DNA of 64,000 bases from Membranipora membranacea (GCA_914767715.1 OU612066.1:27004283-27068282), one strand, 5' to 3'. Shown: positions 13,491 through 26,719, counted from the first letter of the stretch. Notes: generated by a model not told the origin, from the sequence alone. Made by a program: numbers and translations.

Positions 13491-16361
13491 TATCACTTCA
13501 ATTGATGTGGAATAACGCCAGGAATGACTCTCATTGATATGGATTGTTATTATTATTTAAAGACAACACGTTGGAAAAATTGTTCCTTTTTCTATAGAAA
13601 AAATATTACCAAACATGGTCAGCTAGAGAACTGTTGTATATATTTTTGTATCGCGCAGCTCATGCTCTTATCCGCCGAAATTGCAAACCCCAACACTGCT
13701 CAAACGTGACCACTCATTATCTGTTCAAAAAATATCATTATGCAATACACCAATTGTGCCATAGTCGGTTCCTTTGTTATAAGTTTGTGCTCACTATTTT
13801 TTTATTGGTATAGATTGCAGCACCGAGGATTTGGACACGAAGCGACATGTTTTCCCACTGGATATTTAGATTTGTAGAACATACCGGTATGTCAAAATTT
13901 ATCCTGCATGTTACCAGTCAAACATAAAATATTATTTTCTACAGTATTTTCATTTTCCAGTACTGCATTATTATAATAAATATTATTATGGACAACTTGC
14001 GATGTTGTATTCTCCTGTTCAGATGGGAATGTGTGAGAGATGCTAGACATTTAAGATATCCAATCCCCAACCGGGATTTACATGATCCATGATCAAGCCT
14101 CAATCAAATCATTTAATCTAATTCTAAGTTACAGATCACAAGGATAGGTATCGAATGTCACACATTCGGACAAAGAAATCATACCAAAATCATCAATTGT
14201 TATAATGGACTTGTTATTAAACTAAGGGAGAGGAAATATTGCTATTTTACACTAATCTTAATGACTGTATTATTATATCCTATCTCAGCGCTGTTAACTG
14301 CCTTATACTATCTTCATAAATTACTGTGATCAGCAATGTTACACCTGGTCAGGTATCATAGTTTCTGCAGCTTTGATAACATAGACCACACAAGTCGCCT
14401 GGTGTCACCTGAGCACACAAGCCATGTGTTAGATTTCTCGATCACGTGGGAAAACTATGAAAGTGAGATGCATTTCTGTTTGCCTGTTCAGATAGGTACA
14501 GTTGAGTGAGGCAAGGCATCTTATATGTACAATAATACAGAATTGTATTCGGACCACTTTTTCAAGAGCTAGAGCAACCTTCCACACATCAATTCATTGC
14601 ACCCATCCGCCCCAACTCAGTAGAACAAGTTTCCTTTCCTCTGTGGTGGCGGAGTGCTATTGAAAAGATTCGGTATTTAGGCTCTGCACCACATCTGGTA
14701 TGGTGGTGGGATACACTGCTCTTTAGGTATACCTCTGCTTTTACTTGATTAACCAACTCAGTTCCTTTGAGTCCAGCTAAAATTCAGTAACAAAGTGTAT
14801 CTCAAATCACTGTGCATATGGGTTGTGCCCTCATAATATGATAGTCTAACTCTAAACTGTGGACAACTTCTATAATAATTAGTGGAGTTGTCCTGCTTTC
14901 CAATAAAAGAAAACAACACCAGAAATAAATACTCAGCTTTCAGAGGTAGAATGATAAAGCCCGGAATGTCTATCAGAAGTGATACATTCAGACTAGGTGA
15001 AAGACCAGCTTGCCTTTGAATATGTTAAGCAATAGTGACTTTTTAAGGTGATTAGGGCAAGGGCCATTGTTTTCATTGCTCCTCAGAAAACCCCATAATA
15101 AAAATAATGTGTGTAATGCTTAAATCTACCTTCTAGACTGATCTCAAGATAGCAAGCATAACCATGTGATGTCAATAGTCAATCCAAATATGCTATAATT
15201 ATACACAGACTTATTAAAATTGAGATCGATCAAGAAAATTTGGCAATTTATATAAGAATATTAGCCATGTCTTGGTTTGAAGATCTGAAGATTACCATTA
15301 TTATAAAGTCTAAGGATTTGAAACATTGTCTCCTATGGATGGAAATCCCAACTTTTTTTATTCTTAGCCTGCACCTCGAATTCTTATCTATTCATCACAT
15401 GCAGTAGAGGCAGACAGTCAAATAATCATACTTGATGTAGCCAATACAATATCGGCTAAAATCACTACTCATTGACTTCTCAGTGATGATATAATCATTG
15501 TATTCAGAAGTCATGCAAAATCATTTAGATACACATCACACCAACATGCGCCAACTGCTTGTAGTGAAAGTGTTCAAAAGTTGCCAAAGATGCCAGTGGT
15601 TGCATTCCTTTATCATTGAGGTGTTGTTAAACACATATAAGTATTGGGGTGATGATAATATTTGATGACATCATGCAGATTGAGATGACAAGCCCTATCA
15701 TTAGACCAAGATAGAGTAAGTTTGCCTGAATTTTGTGTTGTTCCTCTCCACTAAAAAGCTGCCGACAAAAATACGGAGAGGACAGTTAGCGCTAATTATT
15801 GATTTGAATGCAGGTAAACTGGATCAATCCTGATCGACTCTATGATGGAGTGAAAACTCAGCAGACAAACGGATGCGTGGATAACGGAAAACCGTCGAAT
15901 AAAGCGATATAACAAGAATATGTATTACACAACAAAAACTAAAGATATCAGAAATTTAGTTCACTCATTTTAATAGCCAAAATAAAATGAAATACAAATT
16001 TACAGAAGACCAAAAAAACATTAGAGTTGATGTATACCATAAAATAGAGTAAAATAAAGAAAAGGCTGTTGGATAAGCAAGAAGCATTTCTGTCAATAAA
16101 GACATTCCAAAATCAGAGGCAAAGCCTTGACCTCTGGGCCATGGTTAGGTGAAAGTAACATAATGAAAATTAAGCAAGTCATAAAGATTTTAGGATTTTT
16201 ATATACATTATGATAATCTGAAGTTGAGTGCAGTATGAATGCAAGAGAGTTCTCCTAACAATTTATTTGAGTGATTTTGTTCCTAGAAGTCGAGTTTCAC
16301 CTGTCACTGTAATTAGGATAGCACGCAACTTTCCTCGATGCAATCACTTATCAGCCGATCT
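13491..16361. other. Intergenic; possible polyadenylation signal, no gene seen
   Basis: The 3' untranslated region of the RNF213-like gene probably runs from 13491 to just past an AATAAA at about 13975-13980. Beyond that the sequence is AT-rich without long frames or splice-supported exons, and I saw no clear repeat. Confidence 0.5.
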
Positions 16362-17252
16362 CTATCGGTTCAGCAATACTGACTTGAAACCAGGGAGCAG
16401 CTTGTAGTATATGACAAAGCTGAGGCAACTATTTAGAGCGAGCATTTGTACGCTGACGAACTTTAGCCATCGTGGCGGATATCCAGATACAAAGCCTGTG
16501 CTCCAGATAACCCAAATTCCACCCGGTACGAAACAAATGTAAAAAGCCAAGATGGTCGCGCCAACAGTGCGGAAGGACTTTATAACCTTGGATCTTGTGG
16601 ACTTCAGACTGACTACCGTTTTCATTGTGATCACTCCTGTGATAATTTGAAGCAGGGACAACCCCGACAACAAAATAACACTCATCAATCCTAATATACT
16701 GTTTGCATGATTCACAGGAGCTGTGCAATCTGGAATATCCGGCTCAAATGTCCACATGTCAACCTTTCCGAAATATCTAACAGCGAGCAACACTAAAACC
16801 GGAGTCACATAGCAACCCAGCGCTATGAATACTATTATGAAGCAATGGCATCGTCGGTCCATTATCCAATCTTTGTAGTTCATAGGTAAACGTACTCGAG
16901 CTATTCGATCAAGGCACATAGCGCAGTGAATACAAGTAGTTATTGCGGTTAAGGAGGTTGAAGTAATTCCTAATGCATCACAATGTTGCTTATTTAGCTG
17001 CAGATTTCCATGAGATAACATCACGGCTCCAATGGTGTTGAGTACAAATACGGCAATGTCTGTCCCTGCTAGTCCTATTAGGAACAAGTGTTGAAGTCTC
17101 AGTTGACCACGACGGCATATTTTACAGAACGCCACAACTACAAGAACATTGCTGACGATTATCAATATATTGATCGGAATATATACAGCCAAAAGCTCCT
17201 TTGGTAGAGTTGTATTGATGTTAGGTTGCAAATTCGTTTGGTTGATCTCCAT
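16362..17252 (-). CDS. Rhodopsin-class (class A) G-protein-coupled receptor, intronless
   Basis: A single-exon frame of 296 residues from the ATG at 17252-17250. The frame is open further up to 17387, but the downstream Met is followed by an N-terminal stretch with three N-glycosylation sites (NQT, NTT and a nearby Asn), typical of a GPCR ectodomain. Seven hydrophobic segments follow. Class A marks are the TM2 Asp in LAGTDIAVF, a conserved Cys before TM3 (KQHC), DRIARV in place of DRY at the end of TM3, CFVPGG in TM6 in place of CWxP, and NSCLSFVIYY in TM7 as a variant of NPxxY. The ligand is unknown; short loops and the lineage-specific look fit one of the large orphan receptor families of invertebrates. 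It stands alone on the minus strand. Confidence 0.85.
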   Translation of the reverse strand: MEINQTNLQPNINTTLPKELLAVYIPINILIIVSNVLVVVAFCKICRRGQLRLQHLFLIGLAGTDIAVFVLNTIGAVMLSHGNLQLNKQHCDALGITSTSLTAITTCIHCAMCLDRIARVRLPMNYKDWIMDRRCHCFIIVFIALGCYVTPVLVLLAVRYFGKVDMWTFEPDIPDCTAPVNHANSILGLMSVILLSGLSLLQIITGVITMKTVVSLKSTRSKVIKSFRTVGATILAFYICFVPGGIWVIWSTGFVSGYPPRWLKFVSVQMLALNSCLSFVIYYKLLPGFKSVLLNR

Positions 17253-18135
17253 TGTTGAAATATATATCAGCACACTCGAAAGACTGAACCAACAGAAGTT
17301 AGCATGGTTTGAGTTATGACCGAAGAAATTGAAATGGAGAAAAAGAGGGAAGTAAAATGTTAATAAAAAACAGTGATTGGCTTTCATTTATCAATATCAT
17401 CTGAAGTTCTCTGCATGAGTAAGGCAAGAGAGAAGTTTATTTATACAACCAATCCTAACCGATCCCAACATATGCAGATTGCGGCCATGTAAATGAATCC
17501 AGTGGACGCAGAGAGCTGCACTGTACAAAATTTAGCACAGTACGAGTAGTAGGTATATATATTTCTTGCAAAGTTTCATTACAAATGGAACCTTAGAGTT
17601 ACTAGTTTCTATTGGATAAACTCTAACTCTACCCAGTTGAGTGAAAGGAACAACACATCTGCTGGAACAGACTCACTCCTATAAGAGCCATTTCATCTAA
17701 AATTTGATTTATATATATATATATATATATATGTGATTTTTTGAGTGCCATTGCCCGCTCATTTTCCCATGCTGCGCGTGATGAAAGTTTCTCAATGAAG
17801 AGAGGATAACTCTTGTAGGCCAGTTTCAGTGACGAATATGAAAGCAGGGGGGCTTTCAATAAGATCAAGCATAACTTTTCACAGTTTTTTGGAATCATTA
17901 TGGGATTGTGGAAAAGCAAATAAATTTGAGAGCAACAATAAGCTGATTACACTAACTATAATGTTGTACACTTTTGTATTATTTTGATGATTCCTAAGCA
18001 CTCCTATAATTCCATTCCCGTAACAAAAGTCATAATTCAGTGGTGGTTATAAAAAAATCACAAGGTCTGTTTCAGTCTGAAGCCACAGCCACGGAGTAAG
18101 GTGCCAATTCATTCATAGTTTACTGACAGGTCAGA

Positions 18136-18212
18136 GCAGTACTGGGTCGTAGTGCCCAGGACCTCCTACACTTGTGGGTCACAGGTCAAGCGCTTCAATT
18201 AACTGAGCTATC
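18136..18212 (-). repeat. tRNA-derived (SINE-like) repeat
   Basis: Read on the minus strand it has an A-box-like GATAGCTCAGTTAATTGAAG and a weak B box, but no clean cloverleaf. It is therefore called a SINE head or tRNA relic, not a tRNA gene. Confidence 0.45.
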
Positions 18213-18794
18213 TCTTAACAATTAAAGTAACAACATAGATTCAAACACAATCATGTTCCGTTATGAAATTATGTTGTAAATGAATCCCAGAATATTGGAG
18301 TTGCAAAACAATGAGATGAAATTCAGATCGGATAACTTCTTTCTCAAAAAAAGTGGATTCTCAGCATATCAAGTAATGAGGGCATGTCCCAGACTCCCTG
18401 GGAATTGAAACAACAATCATTTAGTTTGTGACGTGAGCAAAAAATTACATCCAGGCAGCTTAAAAAGATAAAGTTAAGAAGAGCAGTTGCACGTGAATCC
18501 TTCTTTTGTAAGCACTGCTTTGTAGCCTTAATACAGCGGCCAATTTTTATGTCGTTTTTGTTACAACTGCGCTGTGAATAAAGAACTTAAACCTAGAAAA
18601 TATATGGTTTATTCAAACCAGATGCAAATTTCAACAAATTTTGTTGAGCTGTGTGCTGCAACTAAAGATATGATGGAAATGAAAAGTGACAACAGGAAAA
18701 GTGATTATGCAGGCATATCAGCTTTGCCTGACGAATGGCCATGTTCAAATTCTGAGGAGATATTTTAGGCGAGGAATAAAAAGCTAGTTTGCAG

Positions 18795-18900
18795 CACAGC
18801 CAGCCCTTAAAAGCGTTAGGGATGGCGATCGCGGCCGTAGGCGGTCGTTAAGGGCTACGGCCTCGATCGCCATCCCGAATGTTTTTAATGGCTGGCTGTG
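18795..18900. mobile_element. 106-bp palindromic MITE with 8-bp target duplication
   Basis: Almost the whole element is one hairpin: arms of about 46 bp start CACAGCCAGCC, and the GC-rich stem carries GATGGCGATCG. The direct repeat GTTTGCAG flanks it on both sides (18787-18794, 18901-18908). An 8-bp duplication is typical of hAT-superfamily elements. Confidence 0.85.
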
Positions 18901-18959
18901 GTTTGCAGCTGCAATTGCAAACCACGCATTTATGGTAACTGAAAGATACAACTTACTAG

Positions 18960-19436
18960 CAATAGACAATTTTTCGGGTTTGATTCGAGGCTTTTTTCGG
19001 AGTTGTTCTCTCTCTGGTTTAGGTACTTTTTACAACGCACAGCACAGGGAAAGGGAGCTGAAATGGGGCATTTTTGAGTTGACCCCTCTCTACTGGTCAC
19101 GCCGCAGCGGTAGTGACCAGTAGAGGGGGGCAACTCAAAAACGCAGGCAAATGGATCAAACTTGATCTAGTTTATTTCCTATAGCAGATCATAATAAATT
19201 CACGTTAGTTGAGTAATGACAACCGTCCCCAGACCTGCCATATGCTCTATCAGCACAGTTGCAAGCTCTCAAAATAAAAATGGAAATAAATCAGCCTTAT
19301 AATCCTCAAGCGGATTGCAAGGTAATCCCCATTTTGGGTCCGTTTTCCTATGCTGCTTGTGTTAAAAAGTACCTAACCAGAGAGAGGGCTACTCCAAAAT
19401 AGGCTCACATTCGAACTCCGAAAACTGTCTATTATG
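18960..19436. repeat. Nested inverted repeats (fold-back element with an inner hairpin)
   Basis: Outer arms at about 18960-19050 and 19335-19436 share TAGACA(G/A)TTTTC termini and AGAGAGAACA-type motifs, as in the element at 1868-2542. An inner, nearly perfect hairpin with arms of about 33 bp (TTTTTGAGTTG to CTACTGGTCAC) spans about 19068-19142. Confidence 0.65.
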
Positions 19437-20398
19437 CTGTGAGATTATAGAGTTTTGATCATCAGATATTCGCTTGCAGAGCTCAGATCAGTTTACTATT
19501 ACATTAATGAATGTTGTTTGTTGGCAGTTAGATCTTGCTTATTGCTGAACTACTCCTGGGGCTTATGCCCCAGGCATCACTTACACTATTTTGGATGACC
19601 TCAGATGGTAGTTGGGGCGGTAACTAGTAACTGATCATACTAAGAAAACACCACTGTTCTTCATACCAAACAATATAAATAGGCCCTAGAAATAGACACA
19701 GGATCAGATGATACATATTTGATAGCCAGACCAATAAATGTTTTAAGAGAAACCTCACATTTAGTTAAGATGGTAATTAAATTGGCAAAAAATGGTAGTA
19801 AAAGCCGAGGAGTATAACAAATAATCAGATTAGGACCATGGCAACCACGATCATGCAATGTCTTACACCCAAGTTCATGCCCCAAGCGTATGCGACAATG
19901 CTGGGTGAAGTGTTTCATAACCATCTTAACAACTGGTAGCAGACGTCATCAACATATATCCTTAAGTTTGTGTTTTAGATCAATGAGCAGAATAAATACG
20001 GAGACTATAGTTGTTTCATCTCATTCTAGGGAAAACTTGTTTCTTTTGCCAATTCGATACTTTCATTGAATGAGAACATGATTAATATCCGGATCGGATA
20101 TAATTCAATAACTAGGGTATTAGGTACACCATATCTTTTGTCTTTGTGAATTCCATTTCAGTTCACCTTAGAAGTTATTAGCAATAACCAATCAATGTAA
20201 TATCAATACAATGTGTATTACTCATTCAAATTACTAGCCCATTCAAATGCTGCTCATTATCCTAAGAATAGCATGAATATGGTCACTTTTTATGCAACAT
20301 TTAACTCAAACAAAAACTTCAGGTTCGAACTTTGGTCATAATTAGCCGTATGACTGGCAAGTTCTGCCATTTAGGAGGAGTTCTTGTCGCTGACCAGT

Positions 20399-22221
20399 AT
20401 GTTAAATCTTGCGATATTAACGCTGCCGGTTCTTATTATCCTGCTGGACAGGACTCAGTTAGAGGCAGCATCAGTTGACTGTAGCGGATTCTGTAAGTAG
20501 ACTTATATTCTATCCTAGCCAGCTCTCTATGTTTAAAGGGCAACCAAGGTTTCGCAAAAATTCTGGCTTTATAATCATCCGAATTAGATTTTGTCTTTTT
20601 CCCTTTGCAGAAGGTGCAATCTGCTATTAATCAATGAGAAGTTGTTTGACACGCTGGTTGCCCCTTAAGTGTTGAACTCATTTCACAAATATATGATTAT
20701 TGAGCTAGTTCTCCTGTGTAAATGGAATGATTGGTCTGCAACTATTATTTATTCTCCATTTCGAGAACTATGCTGGATTGCTTCGTATGAACCTGTTAAA
20801 TGCATTTTTAAAGAGCGTAATCATGTGTATCCCACAATGCAATTTTCAAGAATACCCAATGAATCAAGGTGGAGTATGCATTTTGGATGTTTTGGTAACT
20901 TGCCCCGTTTCTGTTACCAAATTGGAACACTGACTTTGATATTATCTCAGGCATAAAAATATATGTTTATTACACACTTTTTGTTATCGTATTAATTTTA
21001 CCTGTTTTGCAGCGACCAATGGCTGTTCAATACCAGGTGACCTGTCGTTCTTTTACAAGGAGTTGTTTACCCCAGCCTGTACCAGACATGACGTGTGCTA
21101 CCACTGTGTAAGTTTGTTGTGAATCAATCATATCCATTAACATTACCTCATTGCCAGAGTTAAGTTAGGATGTTTAGAGTGACAAAATTTGAGCTAACGA
21201 AACTTTTATTTGAGCTAAGGTGGGAGGTTCTATAAAAAAATGAAGTTAGCCAAGCTAGCCATAAATCTCAAAACCATTCCTCTGACTAATACTTTACACC
21301 TATAGCGACATATATATATAATATATATATCTCACAATCCTCACCTTATATCATATGTTATGGTTGATCGAAATCGCTAGCATTAAGTTACGCGCTTTCT
21401 CTTGGTGAACTGCTCATGATGTAGGGAGAGCAATTAAAAATGGAGGCAAGTTGGATCATACTTATTTCTCGGTACTCATTGTCTTCTGGTGTGATTTACT
21501 GCAGGCTTCATACATGCAGGCTCATGAGCTTGCAGACTGCAAGCCCATGAGTATTGTCTAACATCTAAAAAAAAATGTAACATCCAAATTCTACTTTAAT
21601 TTTCCAGGACCAGGGTAGAATAGTCTATATTTTGTTTGAAGTTATTGGCGAAAAGGTGAATGCAATCCATAATGTAATGACATAAAATACATACTGCATG
21701 TGATGCCATGGTTCAAGGATAGTTTGATTTTATTTTGAAGGGTATCCATGAAGCACATAGGTTCACCAGAAAGAAATGTGACAACAGGTTTAAGAGACAG
21801 ATGAACAAAGCGTGTAAGAAACAGCCTTGGTGGAGCCGTTATGCATGTTATGTGAGTTTATTAGGTTTTAAAACACAATCGTGTGATGTCATTGGTTCAG
21901 TCTTGTCACATGGTCAGTCACATTCTGAGATGAAACTATCTGAAGTCACTTTTTTCAAACCCTCTTTGCTCCAGCCCTTATAAATTGCATAACCAAATAT
22001 AGGCCTACCATATAAGTTTCAGTTCAATGACTTGCAATTTCTGCGAGCTTATGCATTGTCAATAATTAAGGTCATGTCAAGTTTTTATTTCAATGTTCCA
22101 GGTGGCTAAAAACACATATTACCGTGGTGTGAGGCTGTTTGGCGAAAGCTATTTCAACAAAAATGTAACAGGGTTAGATCAATGTGAAGACAGATGGGTC
22201 AGGAAGTGTATGAGGAAATAA
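20399..22221 (+). CDS. Secreted phospholipase A2 of the conodipine type
   Basis: Four exons, all in phase: 20399-20492, 21013-21107, 21741-21851, 22102-22221 (stop TAA); 139 residues. The N-terminus is a clear signal peptide (LNLAILTLPVLIILL, cleavage near residue 24). The second exon has PACTRHDVCYHC, the His-Asp catalytic motif shared by secreted PLA2 enzymes. The remainder is small, basic and has ten cysteines after the signal peptide, enough for five disulfides. Spacing and length resemble the conodipine group, first known from cone-snail venom but widespread as non-venom secreted lipases in marine invertebrates. It should hydrolyse the sn-2 ester of phospholipids outside the cell. No classical calcium-loop YGCYC motif is seen. 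Intron 1 contains a MITE. Whether it is digestive, defensive or venom-related cannot be told from sequence. Confidence 0.82.
20537..20664. mobile_element. TTAA-flanked MITE in PLA2 intron 1
   Basis: Termini AAGGGCAACCAAGG and its inverse are flanked by TTAA at 20533-20536 and 20665-20668. The same family makes up the cluster at 23083-23836. Confidence 0.75.
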
Positions 22222-22224
22222 CAA

Positions 22225-22290
22225 CACCAACCACATCGACATCGACATTGACATTGACATCGACATCAACATCGACATCGACATCGTGAC
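22225..22290. repeat. (CATCGA)n-type microsatellite
   Basis: An imperfect hexanucleotide array of about 60 bp lies just after the stop codon of the PLA2 gene, probably in its 3' untranslated region. Confidence 0.85.
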
Positions 22291-23082
22291 AACCTTACGT
22301 TATCGTCAACCATCGGAAACATAATCGTTATCATATTAACCAGGATTATTTTAAGATAACGTATCTCTGACTTTGTAGTTTATTATTTCTGTTCAGGCTA
22401 AATAGAAAATGCTGTGGTAATATTTGGCACAGGTTTTGATCCACACCTCATTGATACAATATATGATATCAGGCTATAAACAGGGCATGTTGATATGCAA
22501 TCCATAATGCAACTTTCAGGAATTTCCAATAAGATCATTTTGATGATCAGAGATGATATTGATCTGACCTGTATTTGGATTTTTAGATAAATGCTACATT
22601 GTGGCAATAGCGTGATCATGACTTACTGATATTATGATGGTTTTTACTAGACTTTTCTTTAGTGTGAGCATAAACATTCAAAGCTTTTATCCTAAAGAAT
22701 GAAAAAATAAGGTGTTGATTAGTCATTTGTTATCAGTTCAGGAAAACTACCGTTGGCTGAGTCGTTGTGGCTCTATAACTTACTAGTTCAATATATTTCT
22801 GCCAGCAGATCAGAGGCAACATGTTTGTATCGATCCCTTCTTCTCAGGATCTATGTGTATAATAGCCTAGTAACTGACTTACTTGATGACAAGTGGCTGG
22901 ATGAACCATTCCACTACTATGATCTGAGCTGTATTCCTGTACTTCTCAGCTGTATTTCTTAGTTGCCATGATGTTATTGGGTAGCCTTATCTCGAAGACC
23001 CTTGAGACAAATGCTAGTTATAGGGTACTAATCTTCAATCTACCGTCGACTCTTTGTTGAGAGAGAGACAGCAAGTTTGTTG

Positions 23083-23836
23083 TTGGGCAACCAAGGTTTC
23101 GAAGTAATGCATTAATGGGTAGTAAATAATGTGCTGGGCACCATCAGCTTTGTGCATTACGCGATGCAAAAACTCAAAGTAGTTGCTGACTCTAAGTTGG
23201 GTAACACTCCAGTTTAAAGGGCAACCAAGGTTTCGCAGCAATGCATTAATGGGTAGCAAATAATGTGCTGGGCAGCATCAGCTCTGTGCATTACGCGATG
23301 CAAAACTCAAAGTAGTTGCTGACTCTAAGCTGGGTAACACTTCAGTTTAGGGGAGGTTCCAAGACTTTGCTGTAATAATTATAGAGCACAGGCTAAATAA
23401 TAACAGGAACAGGAAACTGCTATGTGGTATTCTCTTTTAGCTGAGTTTGAGTATCTGATGGAAGAAATGTTTCACAAGAATTCTGGCTGAATAATCATCC
23501 GAATTATATTTTGTCTTTTTCCCCATGCAGAAGGTGCAATCTGCTATTAATCAATGGCCATCAATGAGAAGTTGTTTGAAACCTTGGTTGCCCTTTAAGG
23601 GAGGTTCCAAGACATTGCTGTAACGATGATAGAGCACAGGCTAAATAATAAGAGGAACAGCAAACTGCACTGTGGTATTCCATTTCAGCGGAGTTTGACC
23701 ACCTGATGGAAGAAATGTTTCACAAGAATTCTGGCTGAATAATCATCCGAATTAGATTTGGTCTTTTTCCCTATGCAGAAGGTGCAGTCTGCAATCAATC
23801 AATGAGAAGTTGTTTGAAACCCTGGTTGCCCTTTAA
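23083..23836. repeat. Tandemly nested cluster of GGGCAACCAAGG MITEs
   Basis: Two left-end units of about 134 bp (23083-23217 and 23218-23349) are followed by two right-end units of about 240 bp (23350-23599 and 23600-23835). Left units start GGGCAACCAAGGTTTCG and right units end with the inverse, CGAAACCTTGGTTGCCC. The cluster ends in TTAA (23833-23836). A simple copy of the same family is at 20537-20664. Confidence 0.75.
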
Positions 23837-24989
23837 TTAATACGTTCCAGCTCTACAATATAGCCTAAGTGAGAATTGGCAACTTTTTGATCGGAATGAT
23901 CCACAGATAAATCTTCATCTTTGTCGAGATCATACATGCTATTGATATTATACAATACATAATTCATTATTATTACACACATGGCCAAGGCATTGATATG
24001 GAATAAATTATATATACCTCAGTGGGCCAAGGAGAAGAATTACACCTATTCAATTAATCCTTGATAAGGATATGGACTTAAAATATAGCCAATGTACTAC
24101 ATTTGACTTTTGTTGCGGGCGTGATGCACTTCAGAGATTTTGGTGATGACATGGATTTGTATACATGTTTTACCGTTATTTAGTACCTTTCTGGTCCTAT
24201 ATTATCCGTTATAACTATAAAAATGAGTAACAAATTAGATACGAAACAAACATAGAGTTTCATGGGAGATATAGTCATGATGAGAAAACTCCGTGTACAT
24301 AAAATGCAGATGTAAGTATTTTCTAACAAGACAATAATACAACATGAAAAAATGAGAAAGCAAAACCAACCTTGCTGGCTCTCTGTATCACAGCTACCAA
24401 ATACACAATTTTAAATCCACAGATAAGAGCTCTGTACTGAAACCCACAAAATACCATTGGTTCAAAAGCCGAATTGAAAAAGATGATAATTGGATGACGT
24501 GTAAAATATTAATGCTTCACATACATTGTATACAAAGAATAATGAAAATACGACATCGACATCGCATATGAAAATAACAAGATAAGTATGATGCAGTAAA
24601 ACAGTAACGAATTTTAATACACCTCCGAGTCATTACTGACTGCGAAAATATGCAGATTTGCTGTACACTGAATTAAACACTGAATCAGAAACGCCTCTGA
24701 AAAATGAGAGTATTACACTATACTACGCTGTTCTAGGATACCAGTAGCACAACATTACTTGTCTTGTCTTGTCTTATGTGGGGGGAGGGTGGTGGTATGA
24801 GACGGTACTCTCCAGAGAACAGGTGATTGACACCCATAGTGCTCAAAGACCCCGGGACAATTTTGATAATTACTGATAGAACAAATCCTTGATGTTAGAA
24901 GGATGAGTAGTTCCATCAGTTGGTTTTGTGATTACAAGAGTTAACTGAGTCTGAAAAGTATGTGATTTGTGAGAGTTGTGGGTGATTTG

Positions 24990-25092
24990 TGGGTAGGGAG
25001 AAGCCAGGGTAAATCCCTCGAGGCGAGAGCGGGAATTGCACCCGGGACCTCTCGCTTGATAGCAAAGGATGTGATCATTTGAGCTATCAAAG
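24990..25092 (-). repeat. tRNA-derived (SINE-like) repeat
   Basis: On the minus strand it shows GATAGCTCAAATGATC and a B-box-like GGTCCCGGGTGCAATTCCCG, then a unique tail. The cloverleaf is degenerate, so it is not called a functional tRNA. Confidence 0.5.
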
Positions 25093-26378
25093 CTTCAACA
25101 ACATTACTTGCACGACATTACATATACATAGGTAATAGTTTGAGTGCAATGAGACACACACAAGATAGACGAATATGTATAAATGTACAAATCACTAAAA
25201 TAAACATCGTAAATATAATGTTGATAATCGATAGCGTACCTGCACAAGGCAAAGCTAGTAATTCTAATAGCTGCTGAGTTACATTATATTCTTTGATGTA
25301 TAGATAGAGCAGCGAACTTAGAAATAGTTGCGTTTTTCTAATAATGTTTTACATTACCAGTACCAGTACCCAAATTATCAACTGGTGTGTCTGGAAATTG
25401 ATATGACACTGAAACTAGTTATTCACTGTGAGGTCTGAAACAATAAGGAATAAACCAAGCGCTCGCAAGCTTGGTGAGAGCTCTCGACTGCAACTGGGAA
25501 TTTGTGCAAATAGCCGAGCCCAAAAACCAAGGGCACACTGCCAATCCAATCGCTAGGACGTGCCAGCACAAATTTGGTTGGTTGTTTTTTTCTTGAACCC
25601 CCTTTTAAAACGTAGCCTACTAAATAAAACCTTAGGTTTTATTATTGGAAATTGAAATAAACCATTACAATGCGAAGTAGTTGTCTCCTTAGATGACAGT
25701 GAAGGACAACTCTTAAGAAATAATATATTTATCTTATTTCCGGTCAGTGACATAAGCCCGCCCACAGTTGTTATGACTGTAATTTGGGTCAGTGTTCTTG
25801 CTTAGATTTTTGTAGTGAAGAAAGAAAATTAATATGTAATGAACAATTAAGGTAAGAAGATGGAGTCTAGATACATAATCTCAATACAATTCAATGATGC
25901 CAAGATCGGGAGCTGAAGCAACTTTACAGCAAACACCGCAAAGTTTTGAGTTAGAGTGACTGGGTACTAACAGCAATGAACTAAACCTTTAGTTCATTGC
26001 TAACAGGAGGTTTATTAGTTCATTGCTAATAGTAGTAGTCATACAAACATTTAGACTATGACTAAGACTTATTATTACCATGGTGATGGTAAGTTAGGAT
26101 CCCATTATTCTCTGTTATCTTAGTTCTAGTGATGAGTGATATGGAATCTTGATCGTTTCCAGCAGGGAAGATTCTCCAGTCCATGTTTCCAGCAAGTGCA
26201 TGTACATCCATGCAGACATGGGCCCCTGGGACTTACATGTCTTTACTTTCCCACTGTACAGGAAATACTTATAAAAATACTACTAAGGCCAAATCAGGTC
26301 CTTGTCTCCTACTATTAGTACTAGCATTTTTGTTGGGCTAGTTTTACTGTGATCGTGACGCTCGGCCCTAGGACCCAG

Positions 26379-26719
26379 CATACCTACATTACAAAATAAA
26401 GTACAGTTGTGAAATACCCTTTACCAGTGGTTCCTAAATATCGTAGCAGCGGGTGGATTGTGTATACCCACAAATGAGTGTAGCGAAAGTAGAGAGCTGA
26501 GCCTAGCATACACGCGCCCCAGCATGCAATCACAAGAATCCAACATACATTCAGACAAGCACACTTTGTCTGCCATTGTACTCCTTTGTTCACCAAACAA
26601 AAGGCCTTTTGTTACACAACTCTCATAGGTGCATTGGGGCATGTCTCCCTGACATCGGCCCCCAGGGCCTATCCAACAGGGTCTTTTAGAACTGTACTTT
26701 ATTTTGTAATGTATGCTTA
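26379..26719. repeat. Inverted-repeat element of about 340 bp
   Basis: Arms of about 28 bp (TACATTACAAAATAAAGTAC and its inverse) lie at 26379-26409 and 26688-26719. No coding content is supported inside. Confidence 0.55.

Larger units (their letters stand above)
17253..20398. other. Intergenic region with repeats, no gene seen
   Basis: Holds a short (AT)n tract near 17712-17733, a tRNA-like repeat at 18136-18212, a hAT-like MITE at 18795-18900 and a nested inverted repeat at 18960-19436. The remainder shows no supported exon. Confidence 0.5.

Noticed and set aside
16429-16728. 99-residue minus-strand frame inside the GPCR
   Set aside because: It overlaps the receptor gene in another frame and lacks its membrane segments; a shadow.
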